NCBI GenBank assembly: GCA_002385605.1
Contig: DGDU01000029.1
Location: 25,787 to 62,112, forward strand
Direction of reading: 5' to 3'
DNA length: 36,326 bases
Origin: Christensenella sp. UBA3944
GTDB lineage: Bacteria; Bacillota; Clostridia; Christensenellales; DTU072
Shown: in pieces, positions 1 through 7,158 of the stretch
Layout: each line of letters opens with the position of its first letter
How positions within the stretch are numbered: the stretch's first letter is position 1
Translations under genes and position numbers: made by a program
The notes under the pieces: model-generated
The model's input: the letters and a program-made list of their open reading frames with translations, nothing else
What the model was told of the DNA's origin: nothing
Databases searched by the model: none

Positions 1-1937
1 CCGAAAGGCTCGTAGTCCTTAGCTTCGAGGGGCGAAAGCACATCATAGCTGGAGGGGTCGGTAACTTTCTCGGGGTCGAGAACCCTGATGGTTACATCGT
101 CAAACAGGCAGCCGCCGGGCATAAGGGTATCGTCGCCCCAGTTGCCCTCGCCGTACCAGAACTCGAGGTTTACGCTGCGGTCGGAAAGCTCGTTGCCCCT
201 GACTTTTATGGTAAGCTTTTCCCATTGCCCGGTAAGGCCTTTGGTCGATTTGGTTTCAAGCTCGCCCTCTTCTATCGTGGCGCCGGTAAGCCTGAATATG
301 GCCTGGGCCCTATCCCTGGCGTCGCCTTCGTACAATTCTTTGGCGGCGATATAATCCTGATATGTCTTAAGGTCTTTATCGTATTTTTCCCAGTCGGACT
401 TGTTCTTGTCGTATATTTGTTTTGCGGTGTTGTATTCCTCTTCCTTTTCGAAATCTTCCCTCTTCGGCTCGGTTTCCATCCTTTGGTCTTTAGGCTCGGT
501 GGGTTCATTTACTGCCGTTTTGCCGTATTCGGGTGTCCAGACATATACCCAAACCGAAATCTCATAGTACTTGTTCTTTTCGATAAGGAGGGTGTTCTTG
601 CTCTTGTAGCCGTAGCCGCTTATGGAATAATCGGGGTGGTAGATGAGCAAGGCGTAGGGATCCTTGGCGTCGCTTCTGCCGTTAAGCCTAAAGTTCTCGC
701 CGTCCATGAAGTCGGAATATTGGTACTGGTCGCCAATCTTGGGCGCGACAAAGTCGGTGTTTATCGTTCTGAAGGTGTCCGAGTACTCGTTCTTGAAGCT
801 GCCGTCCTCGTTATAAAGGGGCGCGAACAGCTTGGACATATCGAATATGCCGACGGTGCTGTAATTGGTGGTGTATTTGGAGGGGTTGAAGTCTTCGGTG
901 TTCTCTATCCCGTCTTTACCTATCTGGCCGGAATAGTTATTGCTGTTGGGAATGCCAACCTTGGCGGAGAAGTAAGACTTGGTGCTGCTGCTGGAAGTCG
1001 TCGAGAAGTCGGCGACATAGCTGAAGTTGCTATCGGGATATATGAGGCTGATGATGGCGGTGTCGTTGTTTTTGGTATCGGATACGACGGTAACTTCGCG
1101 GGGGTATCCGTTCCTCTGCTGGTCGTTGTAAACGGCGTCGTATTCGGTTTTTTCGATGGGGGACATAACGATGTTATCGAACAGAGCCACGCCCTTGGTC
1201 ATACGGGGGTTATCCTTCTTGTCCGAAGAGCCCGAGGAACCCATGTATTTGGGCCCGTAGCCCAGCCAGAGCTGGATGTACATCGTGCGGTCGGCGGCGT
1301 TGTTGGCCTCGATATAAAGGGTGAAGGTTTTCCAGCCCTTCTCGGTGTTGATGGCCTGAAACTCGGCGTAAGCGCCGGTATTGATATAAATCCAAACGCC
1401 CTTAAGGTCTTTATTGTTTTGGTCGTCTATTATAAGGTCGGTGTAGACATCGATTGTAAGCTTGTAGTACTTTTTCTTCGCGAGGGTTATCGCCGCGCTT
1501 TTGTAATACAGCGAGCCTTCGTTGTTAACCGACGAAATCACCAAAGCGTTGGTATCGGTGTAGTCGCCGTTTTCCTTGGGGGTGTTGGGTGCTATGCCGG
1601 GGTAGTCCATATCGGCGTAAACGGCGTCTTTGTTGGCATTAAAGATGTCGGGTTTAAGGTCGATAACGCCCACTTTGGCCGAGGTGTAAGAGGTTACGCC
1701 GCTGGCGGGTGTCCAGTTGGCGACGCTGTCTTTCACATAAGCGTTGCTGTTGTCGGAGTTGGACGCGTTGGCGAACCTTCCGTTCTTTACGATAGCCGTA
1801 TCGGTAACGGCGGGTGTTTTTGAGGGGGCGTCGCCGTCGTCATCCTCCGGCGGTTGGCAAGCGGCAAGCGCCGCCAAGGTAAACGCAAGAATGACAATCA
1901 GCAGAACATACAAAAGTTTGTTAGTCTTTTTCTTCAT
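1..1937 (-). CDS. Large surface lipoprotein with duplicated jelly-roll-like modules (partial, C-terminus beyond window)
   Basis: The frame is open from the ATG at 1937 to the window edge (645 codons, no stop), so the gene is truncated by the window, not broken. The N-terminus is a lipoprotein signal: KKK, a hydrophobic stretch and the lipobox LAAC with Cys27, then an acidic linker (EDDDGD). Two regions look like copies of one beta-sandwich module, at about residues 130-270 and 440-625. Each has a run ALVI/ALLI, then YYKS/YKSK, then KKKYYKLTIDVY or KNKYYEISVWVY, then a GWKTFTLYI or GQWEKLTIKV strand, a LWLGYG or FWYGEG strand, and GVALFDNI or GGCLFDDV. This pattern resembles carbohydrate-binding or galactose-binding-like folds (inference). 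The second copy is interrupted by a highly charged, probably helical stretch at about residues 470-545. A weak SD (GGTGG) precedes the ATG. The exact ligand is unknown. Confidence 0.85.
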   Translation of the reverse strand, partial: MKKKTNKLLYVLLIVILAFTLAALAACQPPEDDDGDAPSKTPAVTDTAIVKNGRFANASNSDNSNAYVKDSVANWTPASGVTSYTSAKVGVIDLKPDIFNANKDAVYADMDYPGIAPNTPKENGDYTDTNALVISSVNNEGSLYYKSAAITLAKKKYYKLTIDVYTDLIIDDQNNKDLKGVWIYINTGAYAEFQAINTEKGWKTFTLYIEANNAADRTMYIQLWLGYGPKYMGSSGSSDKKDNPRMTKGVALFDNIVMSPIEKTEYDAVYNDQQRNGYPREVTVVSDTKNNDTAIISLIYPDSNFSYVADFSTTSSSSTKSYFSAKVGIPNSNNYSGQIGKDGIENTEDFNPSKYTTNYSTVGIFDMSKLFAPLYNEDGSFKNEYSDTFRTINTDFVAPKIGDQYQYSDFMDGENFRLNGRSDAKDPYALLIYHPDYSISGYGYKSKNTLLIEKNKYYEISVWVYVWTPEYGKTAVNEPTEPKDQRMETEPKREDFEKEEEYNTAKQIYDKNKSDWEKYDKDLKTYQDYIAAKELYEGDARDRAQAIFRLTGATIEEGELETKSTKGLTGQWEKLTIKVRGNELSDRSVNLEFWYGEGNWGDDTLMPGGCLFDDVTIRVLDPEKVTDPSSYDVLSPLEAKDYEPF

Positions 1938-1963
1938 TGTACCACCATCATTTAATAATAACT

Positions 1964-1992
1964 TAAATAGTAGTGCTTTACAGCATTTTCAA
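1964..1992 (-). promoter_or_regulatory. Candidate promoter of the partial lipoprotein gene
   Basis: On the minus strand TTGAAA (1987-1992) is followed after 17 nt by TATTTA (1964-1969). The -10 match is weak, but position and AT-richness fit a promoter about 27 nt upstream of the ATG at 1937. Confidence 0.3.
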
Positions 1993-2260
1993 TAGTACCA
2001 TAACCTTATAATAAATACAACCGCTACGCGCTTATTTTTTAGATTTTTTGCAAGATTCAAAATATCGTCACATTTTTTTCGGCATCGTTAAATATTCGCC
2101 AATGTGATTATTATCGAAAACCGCGAAGGCTACACATAACAAATTTTTATCGGGGGTTTTATACGGTATATTTGCGGTTTTCGGGCGCTACCCGCAGGGT
2201 TTTGCACAAATTTACTAAAAAAATATTGTCGAAAAATATTTTTCGATAACCCTTAATCGT
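1993..2260. other. AT-rich intergenic region between divergent genes
   Basis: About 380 nt separate the divergent lipoprotein gene and gdhA. I see no convincing ORF here. It contains homopolymer T and A runs, a GC-rich patch near 2170-2200 that can form a small CGGG/CCCG hairpin, and the perfect 18-bp palindrome listed separately. Confidence 0.6.
2229..2246. repeat. Perfect 18-bp palindrome upstream of gdhA
   Basis: TCGAAAAATATTTTTCGA is a perfect inverted repeat. After one mismatched pair the symmetry continues for two more bases on each side. It ends about 15 nt before the candidate -35 of gdhA, a position typical for an operator. No regulator can be assigned from sequence. Confidence 0.55.
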
Positions 2261-2289
2261 TTGCATTTTGATGGAAATTGGTATAAAAT
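2261..2289 (+). promoter_or_regulatory. Candidate gdhA promoter
   Basis: TTGCAT (2261-2266) is followed after 17 nt by TAAAAT (2284-2289). The -10 is close to consensus (5 of 6) and the -35 is poor (3 of 6). AGGAG at 2310-2314, 7 nt before the ATG, is a clear ribosome binding site. Confidence 0.4.
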
Positions 2290-2321
2290 TTATGTAATTT
2301 TCCTTTATCAGGAGTTTTTTT

Positions 2322-3659
2322 ATGAATAGCTATGCAGAATCGGTACTTAACAACTTAAGAAAGAGGTATCCACACGAACCGGAATACCTTCAAGCGGCTA
2401 CAGAAATCTTAGAGTCGCTTTCCGCCGTAATCGAGAAACACCCCGAGTACGAAAAAGCCGGCCTTCTCGAAAGGTTTGTAGAACCCGAAAGAATGGTCAC
2501 TTTCCGCGTAAGCTGGGTAGACGATTCGGGCAAAGTCCGCGTAAACACGGGCTACCGCGTACAGTTCAACAGCGCCATCGGCCCCTACAAAGGCGGCCTG
2601 CGTTTCCACCCCACGGTTAACGCGTCTGTTATCAAGTTTTTGGGGCTCGAGCAAATCCTCAAAAACAGCCTTACCGGCCTTCCCATCGGCGGTGCCAAGG
2701 GCGGCAGCGACTTCGACCCCAAAGGTAAGTCCGACGCCGAAGTTATGAGGTTCTGCCAGGCCTTCGTGAGCGAGCTCTTCCGCCACATCGGCCCCGACAT
2801 CGATGTCCCCGCCGGCGATATCGGCGTAGGCGCGCGCGAAATCGGCTATATGTACGGCTACTACAAGAAGCTGGTAAACGCCAACGAGTGCGCTTTCACG
2901 GGCAGGGGCATCTCCTACGGCGGCTCCCTCGTCCGCAAAGAGGCAACAGGCTACGGCCTTGTATACTTCACCAGGGAAATGCTCAAAACCAAAGGCGAAA
3001 AGTTCAAGGACAAGAAGGTTGTTATCTCGGGCAGCGGCAATGTCGCCATCTACGCCAACGAAAAGGCCACCCAGATGGGCGCCAAGGTTATCGCCATGAG
3101 CGACAGCGACGGCTACATTTACGATAAAGACGGCGTCGATGTCGAAATCATAAAGAAAATAAAGGAAGTCGAAAGAAAGCGCATAAGCGAGTACCTCAAG
3201 TACCGCCCCGACGCGAAATACATCCAAGGCTGCAACGGCATCTGGACTATCCCCTGCGATATCGCCCTCCCCTGCGCCACCCAGAACGAACTTGACGCGG
3301 GTTCGGCTTCTGCCCTCATCAAAAACGGCTGCATAGCCGTTGCCGAGGGCGCCAATATGCCCTGCACCCTCGAAGCGGTAAAGCTATTCCTCGATTTCGG
3401 CGTGCTGTTCGCCCCCGCCAAGGCAGCAAACGCCGGCGGCGTAGCGATAAGCGCCCTCGAAATGGCCCAGGCTTCCCAAAGGATGTTCTGGTCTTTCGAC
3501 CGCGTCGATAAAGAGCTGGACAACATCATGGTTAACATCTTCAAGCAATGCGCCGACGCCGCGCAAGAATACGGCTTCCCCGGCAATTATGTTGTGGGCG
3601 CCAACATCGCGGGCTTCGTAAAAGTCGCCGACGCCATGATGGCTTACGGCATAGTATAA
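2322..3659 (+). CDS. gdhA: NADP-type glutamate dehydrogenase
   Basis: Catalyses reversible reductive amination of 2-oxoglutarate with ammonium to glutamate, a main ammonium-assimilation route; cytoplasmic and normally hexameric. The 445 residues match the usual length of the hexameric bacterial family. Visible landmarks are GPYKGGLRFHP (residues 88-97), the catalytic-lysine segment PIGGAKGGSDFDPKG (Lys126), the PAGDIGVGAREIG segment, the dinucleotide-binding GSGNVA and the following SDSDG, which is the form seen in NADP-preferring members such as the E. coli enzyme. The ATG is fixed by an AGGAG ribosome binding site 7 nt upstream. The gene is monocistronic, with its own promoter region and a strong intrinsic terminator. 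A palindrome just upstream suggests an operator. Confidence 0.97.
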   Translation: MNSYAESVLNNLRKRYPHEPEYLQAATEILESLSAVIEKHPEYEKAGLLERFVEPERMVTFRVSWVDDSGKVRVNTGYRVQFNSAIGPYKGGLRFHPTVNASVIKFLGLEQILKNSLTGLPIGGAKGGSDFDPKGKSDAEVMRFCQAFVSELFRHIGPDIDVPAGDIGVGAREIGYMYGYYKKLVNANECAFTGRGISYGGSLVRKEATGYGLVYFTREMLKTKGEKFKDKKVVISGSGNVAIYANEKATQMGAKVIAMSDSDGYIYDKDGVDVEIIKKIKEVERKRISEYLKYRPDAKYIQGCNGIWTIPCDIALPCATQNELDAGSASALIKNGCIAVAEGANMPCTLEAVKLFLDFGVLFAPAKAANAGGVAISALEMAQASQRMFWSFDRVDKELDNIMVNIFKQCADAAQEYGFPGNYVVGANIAGFVKVADAMMAYGIV

Positions 3660-3684
3660 CGCTCCTGCCGGTTCCAAAGATTTC

Positions 3685-3717
3685 AAAAGGCTATCTCGCA
3701 AGGGATAGCCTTTTTTT
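3685..3717 (+). terminator. Intrinsic terminator of gdhA
   Basis: GGCTATC (3689-3695) pairs with GATAGCC (3704-3710) around an 8-nt loop. Flanking A and T runs extend the stem and give a run of seven T after it. Confidence 0.92.
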
Positions 3718-3754
3718 ATATGTTTGCCGCCTCATAAATCTGGTTTTTTTCTCG

Positions 3755-3760
3755 TAATAT
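3755..3760 (+). promoter_or_regulatory. -10-like box 6 nt before the flippase ATG
   Basis: TAATAT lies six nt before the ATG and no Shine-Dalgarno sequence is present in between or upstream. If used, transcription would start at the ATG (leaderless mRNA). I find no good -35, so confidence is low. Confidence 0.3.
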
Positions 3761-3766
3761 ATAAAG

Positions 3767-5299
3767 ATGAGTTCGACTAAACGCATTTTCAAAGCCGTGG
3801 CAACGGTCACGATATTTGCCGTTGTCACACGGACGCTTTCATTTTTATTCAAAATCTACCTCTCCCGCGCATTGGGCGCCGAGGTGGTGGGTTTGTATCA
3901 GATTTGCCTTTCGACCTTCTTTTTGTTTTCGTCTTTGGGGGCAAGCGGCGTCCCTACCGTGCTTTCAAGAAAAATCGCCGAGGACAGGGCGCTCAATTCC
4001 GAAAGCAAAGGCTACGCACAGTTCTCCACCGCCTTGATTCTCGGAATACTCGTGTCCCTTGGGACAATTATAATCTTGTTCCTTCTAAGGCCGTACCTCG
4101 GCGCGCTGTTTTCGGATACCCGTGCCGTGCCGCTGTTTTACATTATGCTTCCCGCCCTGCTATCCACCTGCGTATACAGCATTATCAGGGCGTGGTTTTG
4201 GGGAAGCAAAGAATTCACCTATTTCAGCGTAACCGAAACCGTCGAGGAAGTTTTGCGCATAGTTTTCACCGCCCTCTTTGTTTCGGGTCTGTTCGCCGGC
4301 GCGAGCGGCGCGTACGGCATAGCTCTTGCCTTCACAATCTCCGACCTGACTGTCGCCGTCATTCTTATAATTTTGTACATCGTTAAAGGCGGCAAGGTCG
4401 AAAAGCCGCGCAAAATAAGCGAAATCGCCAAGCCCGCCCTGCCCGTTACGGCAATGAGGGTATTCGGAAGCCTTATAGGCACAATCCTTGCGATTATGCT
4501 TCCCGCGAGGCTTATCGCCGCGGGCTACAGCGTGGCGGACGCCACGGCAAGCTTCGGGCGTATCGCGGGCATGGCAAACCCCTTACTTCTCGCCCCCAAC
4601 GCAATTATCGCTTCGATGACAATCGTGCTTGTGCCCGAAATGAGCGAAAGCGGCGTAAAAAACAACATGATTATGCTAAACCGCCAGGTATGCGGCGGCA
4701 TCAATTTCGCGTTAGTGATAAGCGGGGTGTTTATGGTGGCGTTTGCCGCTCTCGGGCGCGAGCTTACCTCTTTCCTGTTTGCCGATATCGAGTCGGGCAA
4801 GTACCTCGAGGCGGCTTCCTGCTTTATGCTCGTTATGCCCATAAATATGATAACGACAAGCACGCTAAACAGCATCGGAATGGAAAAGCAGAGCTTCTTC
4901 AGCTACTGCATAAGCGCCGTTTTCATGCTTGCCGCCATTTATGTTTTGCCAAAATATATGGGTATTTACTCGGTTGTAGTTGCCAACGCCGCCGCTCTCG
5001 CGATATGCGCGTGCGGAAATATGTATTACCTAAGAAAGCGCGCCAATCTTAGTTTTGGGTTCCTCAAAACCACGGTTATGGTAGCCTCTATTGCCGTGCC
5101 CTGCGTTTTCTTCTCGAAGTGGATACATTCGCTTCTTGTTGGCCCCACGGGCATATTCGCGCTTTTTGCCGCTCTGGCCGCGGGCGCGGTAATGTATGCC
5201 CTGTTCTGCTATATCTTCGGGCTTATAAATGTAGAGAGCATAATGCAATTCCGAAAGCTGAAGCGCCCTCAACCCGCGATTACGCAAACTCCTTCTTGA
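3767..5299 (+). CDS. SpoVB/MurJ-like polysaccharide flippase (MOP superfamily)
   Basis: An integral membrane protein of 510 residues with about 12-14 hydrophobic segments, and an N-terminal pattern (LFKIYLSRALGAEVVGLYQI followed by a segment ending GVPTVLSRKIAED) typical of the SpoVB/MurJ branch of the MOP exporter superfamily. Members flip lipid-linked glycans such as lipid II or polysaccharide precursors across the membrane; SpoVB is used for the spore cortex in Bacillus. Which substrate applies here cannot be read from sequence. The start ATG lacks a Shine-Dalgarno sequence but has a -10-like box six nt upstream. Its 3' end overlaps the 3' end of folT by 20 nt on the opposite strand, with no terminator between them. 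Confidence 0.88.
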   Translation: MSSTKRIFKAVATVTIFAVVTRTLSFLFKIYLSRALGAEVVGLYQICLSTFFLFSSLGASGVPTVLSRKIAEDRALNSESKGYAQFSTALILGILVSLGTIIILFLLRPYLGALFSDTRAVPLFYIMLPALLSTCVYSIIRAWFWGSKEFTYFSVTETVEEVLRIVFTALFVSGLFAGASGAYGIALAFTISDLTVAVILIILYIVKGGKVEKPRKISEIAKPALPVTAMRVFGSLIGTILAIMLPARLIAAGYSVADATASFGRIAGMANPLLLAPNAIIASMTIVLVPEMSESGVKNNMIMLNRQVCGGINFALVISGVFMVAFAALGRELTSFLFADIESGKYLEAASCFMLVMPINMITTSTLNSIGMEKQSFFSYCISAVFMLAAIYVLPKYMGIYSVVVANAAALAICACGNMYYLRKRANLSFGFLKTTVMVASIAVPCVFFSKWIHSLLVGPTGIFALFAALAAGAVMYALFCYIFGLINVESIMQFRKLKRPQPAITQTPS

Positions 5300-5807
5300 A
5301 CACATATTTTTTGAGAGGCGGATACAGCAGGAATATTATCACGGCGTTTATGGCATACACCGCCGCCTGCGGCCCTATTCTACCCCCGAGGTATACCCAG
5401 AAAGTTCTTCCCCTGCTCATTATCTGAAAGAGGGCAAAGGTATTTAAGCCCGCGGTGCAAACCACAAAGACAACAACCAAAGATATGCCGATTCTTACAA
5501 AGATATTCAGCTTCTTTATCATGCAGATAAGCCCGGGTATTAGCCCTATAAGCCCCGCGGATACCGTTATAAGCGGAATCCATGCACCTTTTGGCGCTAT
5601 AACCATTCCAAGGACATCTCCCAACACCCCGACTATAAGCCCGCTTACCGGCCCGAGGAATATCCCCGCTATAAAGCACGGGATATAGGAAAATGTCATT
5701 TTCAGGGAACCCATGTTAATGTCGAAGCAATTGATAGCGACATTGATTGCCACGAGAATCGCCAGATACGCGATTCTTTTGGTCGTGAAATAAGGTTTGA
5801 TTCTCAT
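5280..5807 (-). CDS. folT: Folate ECF transporter substrate-binding subunit FolT
   Basis: Membrane S-component (175 residues, about six hydrophobic segments) that binds folates and works with the shared EcfA-EcfA'-EcfT energising module, which is not in this window. Features are the KRIAYLAILVAINVAIN first segment, the GSLKMTFSYIPCFIAGIFLG region and GPVSGLIVGVLGDVLG, which resemble FolT/QueT-class S components. The folate assignment is strongly supported by the THF riboswitch directly upstream. The ATG at 5807 follows AGGAGG with 8 nt spacing. The AGGAG can pair with a CTCCT at 5831-5835, so translation can be shut off by the riboswitch platform. The stop codon lies inside the convergent flippase gene. 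Confidence 0.9.
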   Translation of the reverse strand: MRIKPYFTTKRIAYLAILVAINVAINCFDINMGSLKMTFSYIPCFIAGIFLGPVSGLIVGVLGDVLGMVIAPKGAWIPLITVSAGLIGLIPGLICMIKKLNIFVRIGISLVVVFVVCTAGLNTFALFQIMSRGRTFWVYLGGRIGPQAAVYAINAVIIFLLYPPLKKYVFKKEFA

Positions 5808-5863
5808 GAAAAAAGCCTCCTCGCATGATTAGGAGAGCTCCATTACAAAAAGACAATTAATTG
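5808..5863 (-). promoter_or_regulatory. Expression platform of the folT riboswitch (SD-sequestering hairpin)
   Basis: On the minus strand CTCCT (5831-5835) pairs with AGGAG (5817-5821), the Shine-Dalgarno of folT, around a 9-nt loop, a translational off-switch. A GGAG immediately upstream (about 5839-5842) could compete for the CTCC element. A weaker hairpin GGCAATTAATTGTC followed by five T lies directly after the aptamer, so partial transcription termination is also possible. Confidence 0.6.
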
Positions 5864-5989
5864 CCTTAGCAACGGATGCAGCAAACCACCGCAGGCTTAA
5901 AGCCATTCGTCTTTGGACAACATCCCATTCCAAAGCACTATGGAAACCTCTTTTGGGGTTTCGCGCGCGGTTCACTTACTCTGCTATGG
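5864..5989 (-). ncRNA. Tetrahydrofolate (THF) riboswitch aptamer with an additional hairpin
   Basis: Recognised from the conserved AGAGTAAGTGAACCGC start, the AATGGGATGTTGT loop inside a CTTTGG/CCAAAG stem (5930-5935 with 5911-5916), the GCGGTGGTTT strand and the GCATCCG element. P1 is CCATAGCA (5982-5989) with TGCTAAGG (5864-5871). P2 is AACCGC (5967-5972) with GCGG..GGTT (5883-5892). The diagnostic pseudoknot GGATG (5921-5925) with CATCC (5874-5878) is intact. P4 is GGCT/AGCC (5894-5904). Between P2 and P3, where the class normally has a short joiner, there is an extra hairpin GAAACC/GGTTTC (5957-5962 with 5943-5948). It lies 5' of folT, the usual target of this class. Confidence 0.88.
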
Positions 5990-6042
5990 GGTTATTATAT
6001 CAGATACAAAGGACAAAAACAAATAAATGGCGCCGGTTTTTG

Positions 6043-6048
6043 CATACT
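6043..6048 (+). promoter_or_regulatory. -10-like box 6 nt before the DUF421 ATG
   Basis: CATACT lies six nt before the chosen ATG. There is no Shine-Dalgarno. ATA at 6023-6025 sits 17 nt upstream, a spacing compatible with a SigmaE-type promoter, but the match is partial. Low confidence. Confidence 0.3.
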
Positions 6049-6054
6049 ACGGAT

Positions 6055-6711
6055 ATGCTGGTTGTAATAATAAGGACGCTTATTATATTCTTTTTTATCC
6101 TGCTCGGATTAAGGCTTATGGGCAAGCGGCAGCTCGGGCAGCTTCAGCCTTTCGAGTTCGTTATAACCCTTATTGTCGCCGAGCTCGCCACCACCCCTAT
6201 CGAAGATATCTCCACCCCTATCCTTTACGGCATTGTGCCCCTGCTTACCATATTCGTTGTGCATTATTTCTTAACCCTTGTCTGCACCAAATCTATACGC
6301 TTCAGGCGGGTTATGAACGGCAAGCCGATGATAGTCATAAACGAAAACGGCATCGACTCCGAAATGCTCAAAAAGCTCAATATGGATGTAAACGACATTC
6401 TGGAAAGCCTGCGCTCTCAGCAGTTTTTCTCGATAGAGCAGGTGGCTTACGCCATAGTCGAAACAAACGGGCACCTCTCGATTCTCCCCCGCGAGCAGGC
6501 GCCCGCGCCAAAGTCCGTCCCCCTCTCGCTTGTGGTTGAAGGAAAGATTATAGAGGCAAACCTTGGCATAAGCAATACCAGCCGCGAGCAAATAAACCAA
6601 TTTCTCAAGCAGCGCAATATCGCACTAAAGGATGTCGTGCTTATGACAACCGAAAGCAGCAAAATATTCGTCCAACCCAAGGACGATAAATACTTTACCG
6701 TGGAATTATAA
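6055..6711 (+). CDS. DUF421 (YetF/YcaP-type) membrane protein
   Basis: A membrane protein of 218 residues. Three hydrophobic segments lie in the first 80 residues (LVVIIRTLIIFFFILLGLRL, EFVITLIVAELATTPI, LYGIVPLLTIFVVHYFLTLV). The motif GKRQLGQLQPFEFVITL is the signature of DUF421. The cytoplasmic part holds the YetF-like small alpha/beta domain (PMIVINENGID..., DILESLRSQQFFSIEQVAYAIVETNG). The function of the family is unknown. I choose the ATG at 6055 because family members start directly at the first membrane segment and the 34 upstream residues of the open frame overlap the THF riboswitch region on the other strand. It forms a two-gene unit with the DUF4363 gene that follows after 10 nt. 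Confidence 0.88.
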   Translation: MLVVIIRTLIIFFFILLGLRLMGKRQLGQLQPFEFVITLIVAELATTPIEDISTPILYGIVPLLTIFVVHYFLTLVCTKSIRFRRVMNGKPMIVINENGIDSEMLKKLNMDVNDILESLRSQQFFSIEQVAYAIVETNGHLSILPREQAPAPKSVPLSLVVEGKIIEANLGISNTSREQINQFLKQRNIALKDVVLMTTESSKIFVQPKDDKYFTVEL

Positions 6712-6721
6712 GGAGGCGTAT

Positions 6722-7096
6722 ATGAATTTCAGAATGGTTATCGCGATAATGTTTTTGATACTCCTTCTGGCGTTCGGGATATTCCAGGAAATATATCTGG
6801 ATAAAGTTTTTTCGCAATTCGACTCTATGCTCGAGGAGCTCACCAATCCCCCCGACGGCAAATACGATCTCGCCAAGACAATACAAGTCGAGGAGTGGTG
6901 GGATAAACAGCATAGCAAAATGGAGATGTTTCTGCCCCACCTTCCGCTAAACGAAATTGCCGCGACTTTGGGCGAGTTTAAGGGCTATGTAAAAACCGAA
7001 GACTACGAATCCTCCACCGCGATGCTTACAAGATTAATGGTGCTTTCGGAATCCCTCTCGGAGATGTCGGGCGTAAGGATAGGCAACATACTTTAG
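6722..7096 (+). CDS. DUF4363 family membrane-anchored protein
   Basis: A 124-residue protein with one N-terminal membrane segment (residues 5-22) and a helical outer part containing the LTNPPDGKYDLAKTIQVEEWWDKQHSKMEMFLPH pattern region, ending with a SLSEMSGVRIGNIL tail. This organisation and the position directly after a DUF421 gene match DUF4363. The function is unknown. A strong AAGGAGG lies 6 nt before the ATG. The two genes share the terminator downstream. The pairing of DUF421 and DUF4363 recurs in spore-forming Firmicutes (from memory), hinting that they act as a complex. Confidence 0.75.
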   Translation: MNFRMVIAIMFLILLLAFGIFQEIYLDKVFSQFDSMLEELTNPPDGKYDLAKTIQVEEWWDKQHSKMEMFLPHLPLNEIAATLGEFKGYVKTEDYESSTAMLTRLMVLSESLSEMSGVRIGNIL

Positions 7097-7116
7097 CGCA
7101 AAGGTTGGTTTGATAT

Positions 7117-7146
7117 AAAAAAGGTTCCCTGGCGGGAACCTTTTTT
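7117..7146. terminator. Bidirectional intrinsic terminator between DUF4363 and uvrA
   Basis: GGTTCCC (7123-7129) and GGGAACC (7134-7140) form a stem with loop TGGC. An A run precedes and a T run follows, so it can terminate both the plus-strand pair and the minus-strand uvrBA operon. Confidence 0.93.
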
Positions 7147-7158
7147 GTTTATCGATTA

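Noticed and set aside
225..1823. Plus-strand open frame of 532 codons
   Set aside because: It is the antisense shadow of the minus-strand lipoprotein gene, which has a signal peptide, lipobox and coherent domains.
2409..3227. Minus-strand open frame opposite gdhA
   Set aside because: Antisense shadow of a well-conserved gene with strong codon bias; no ribosome binding site or family.
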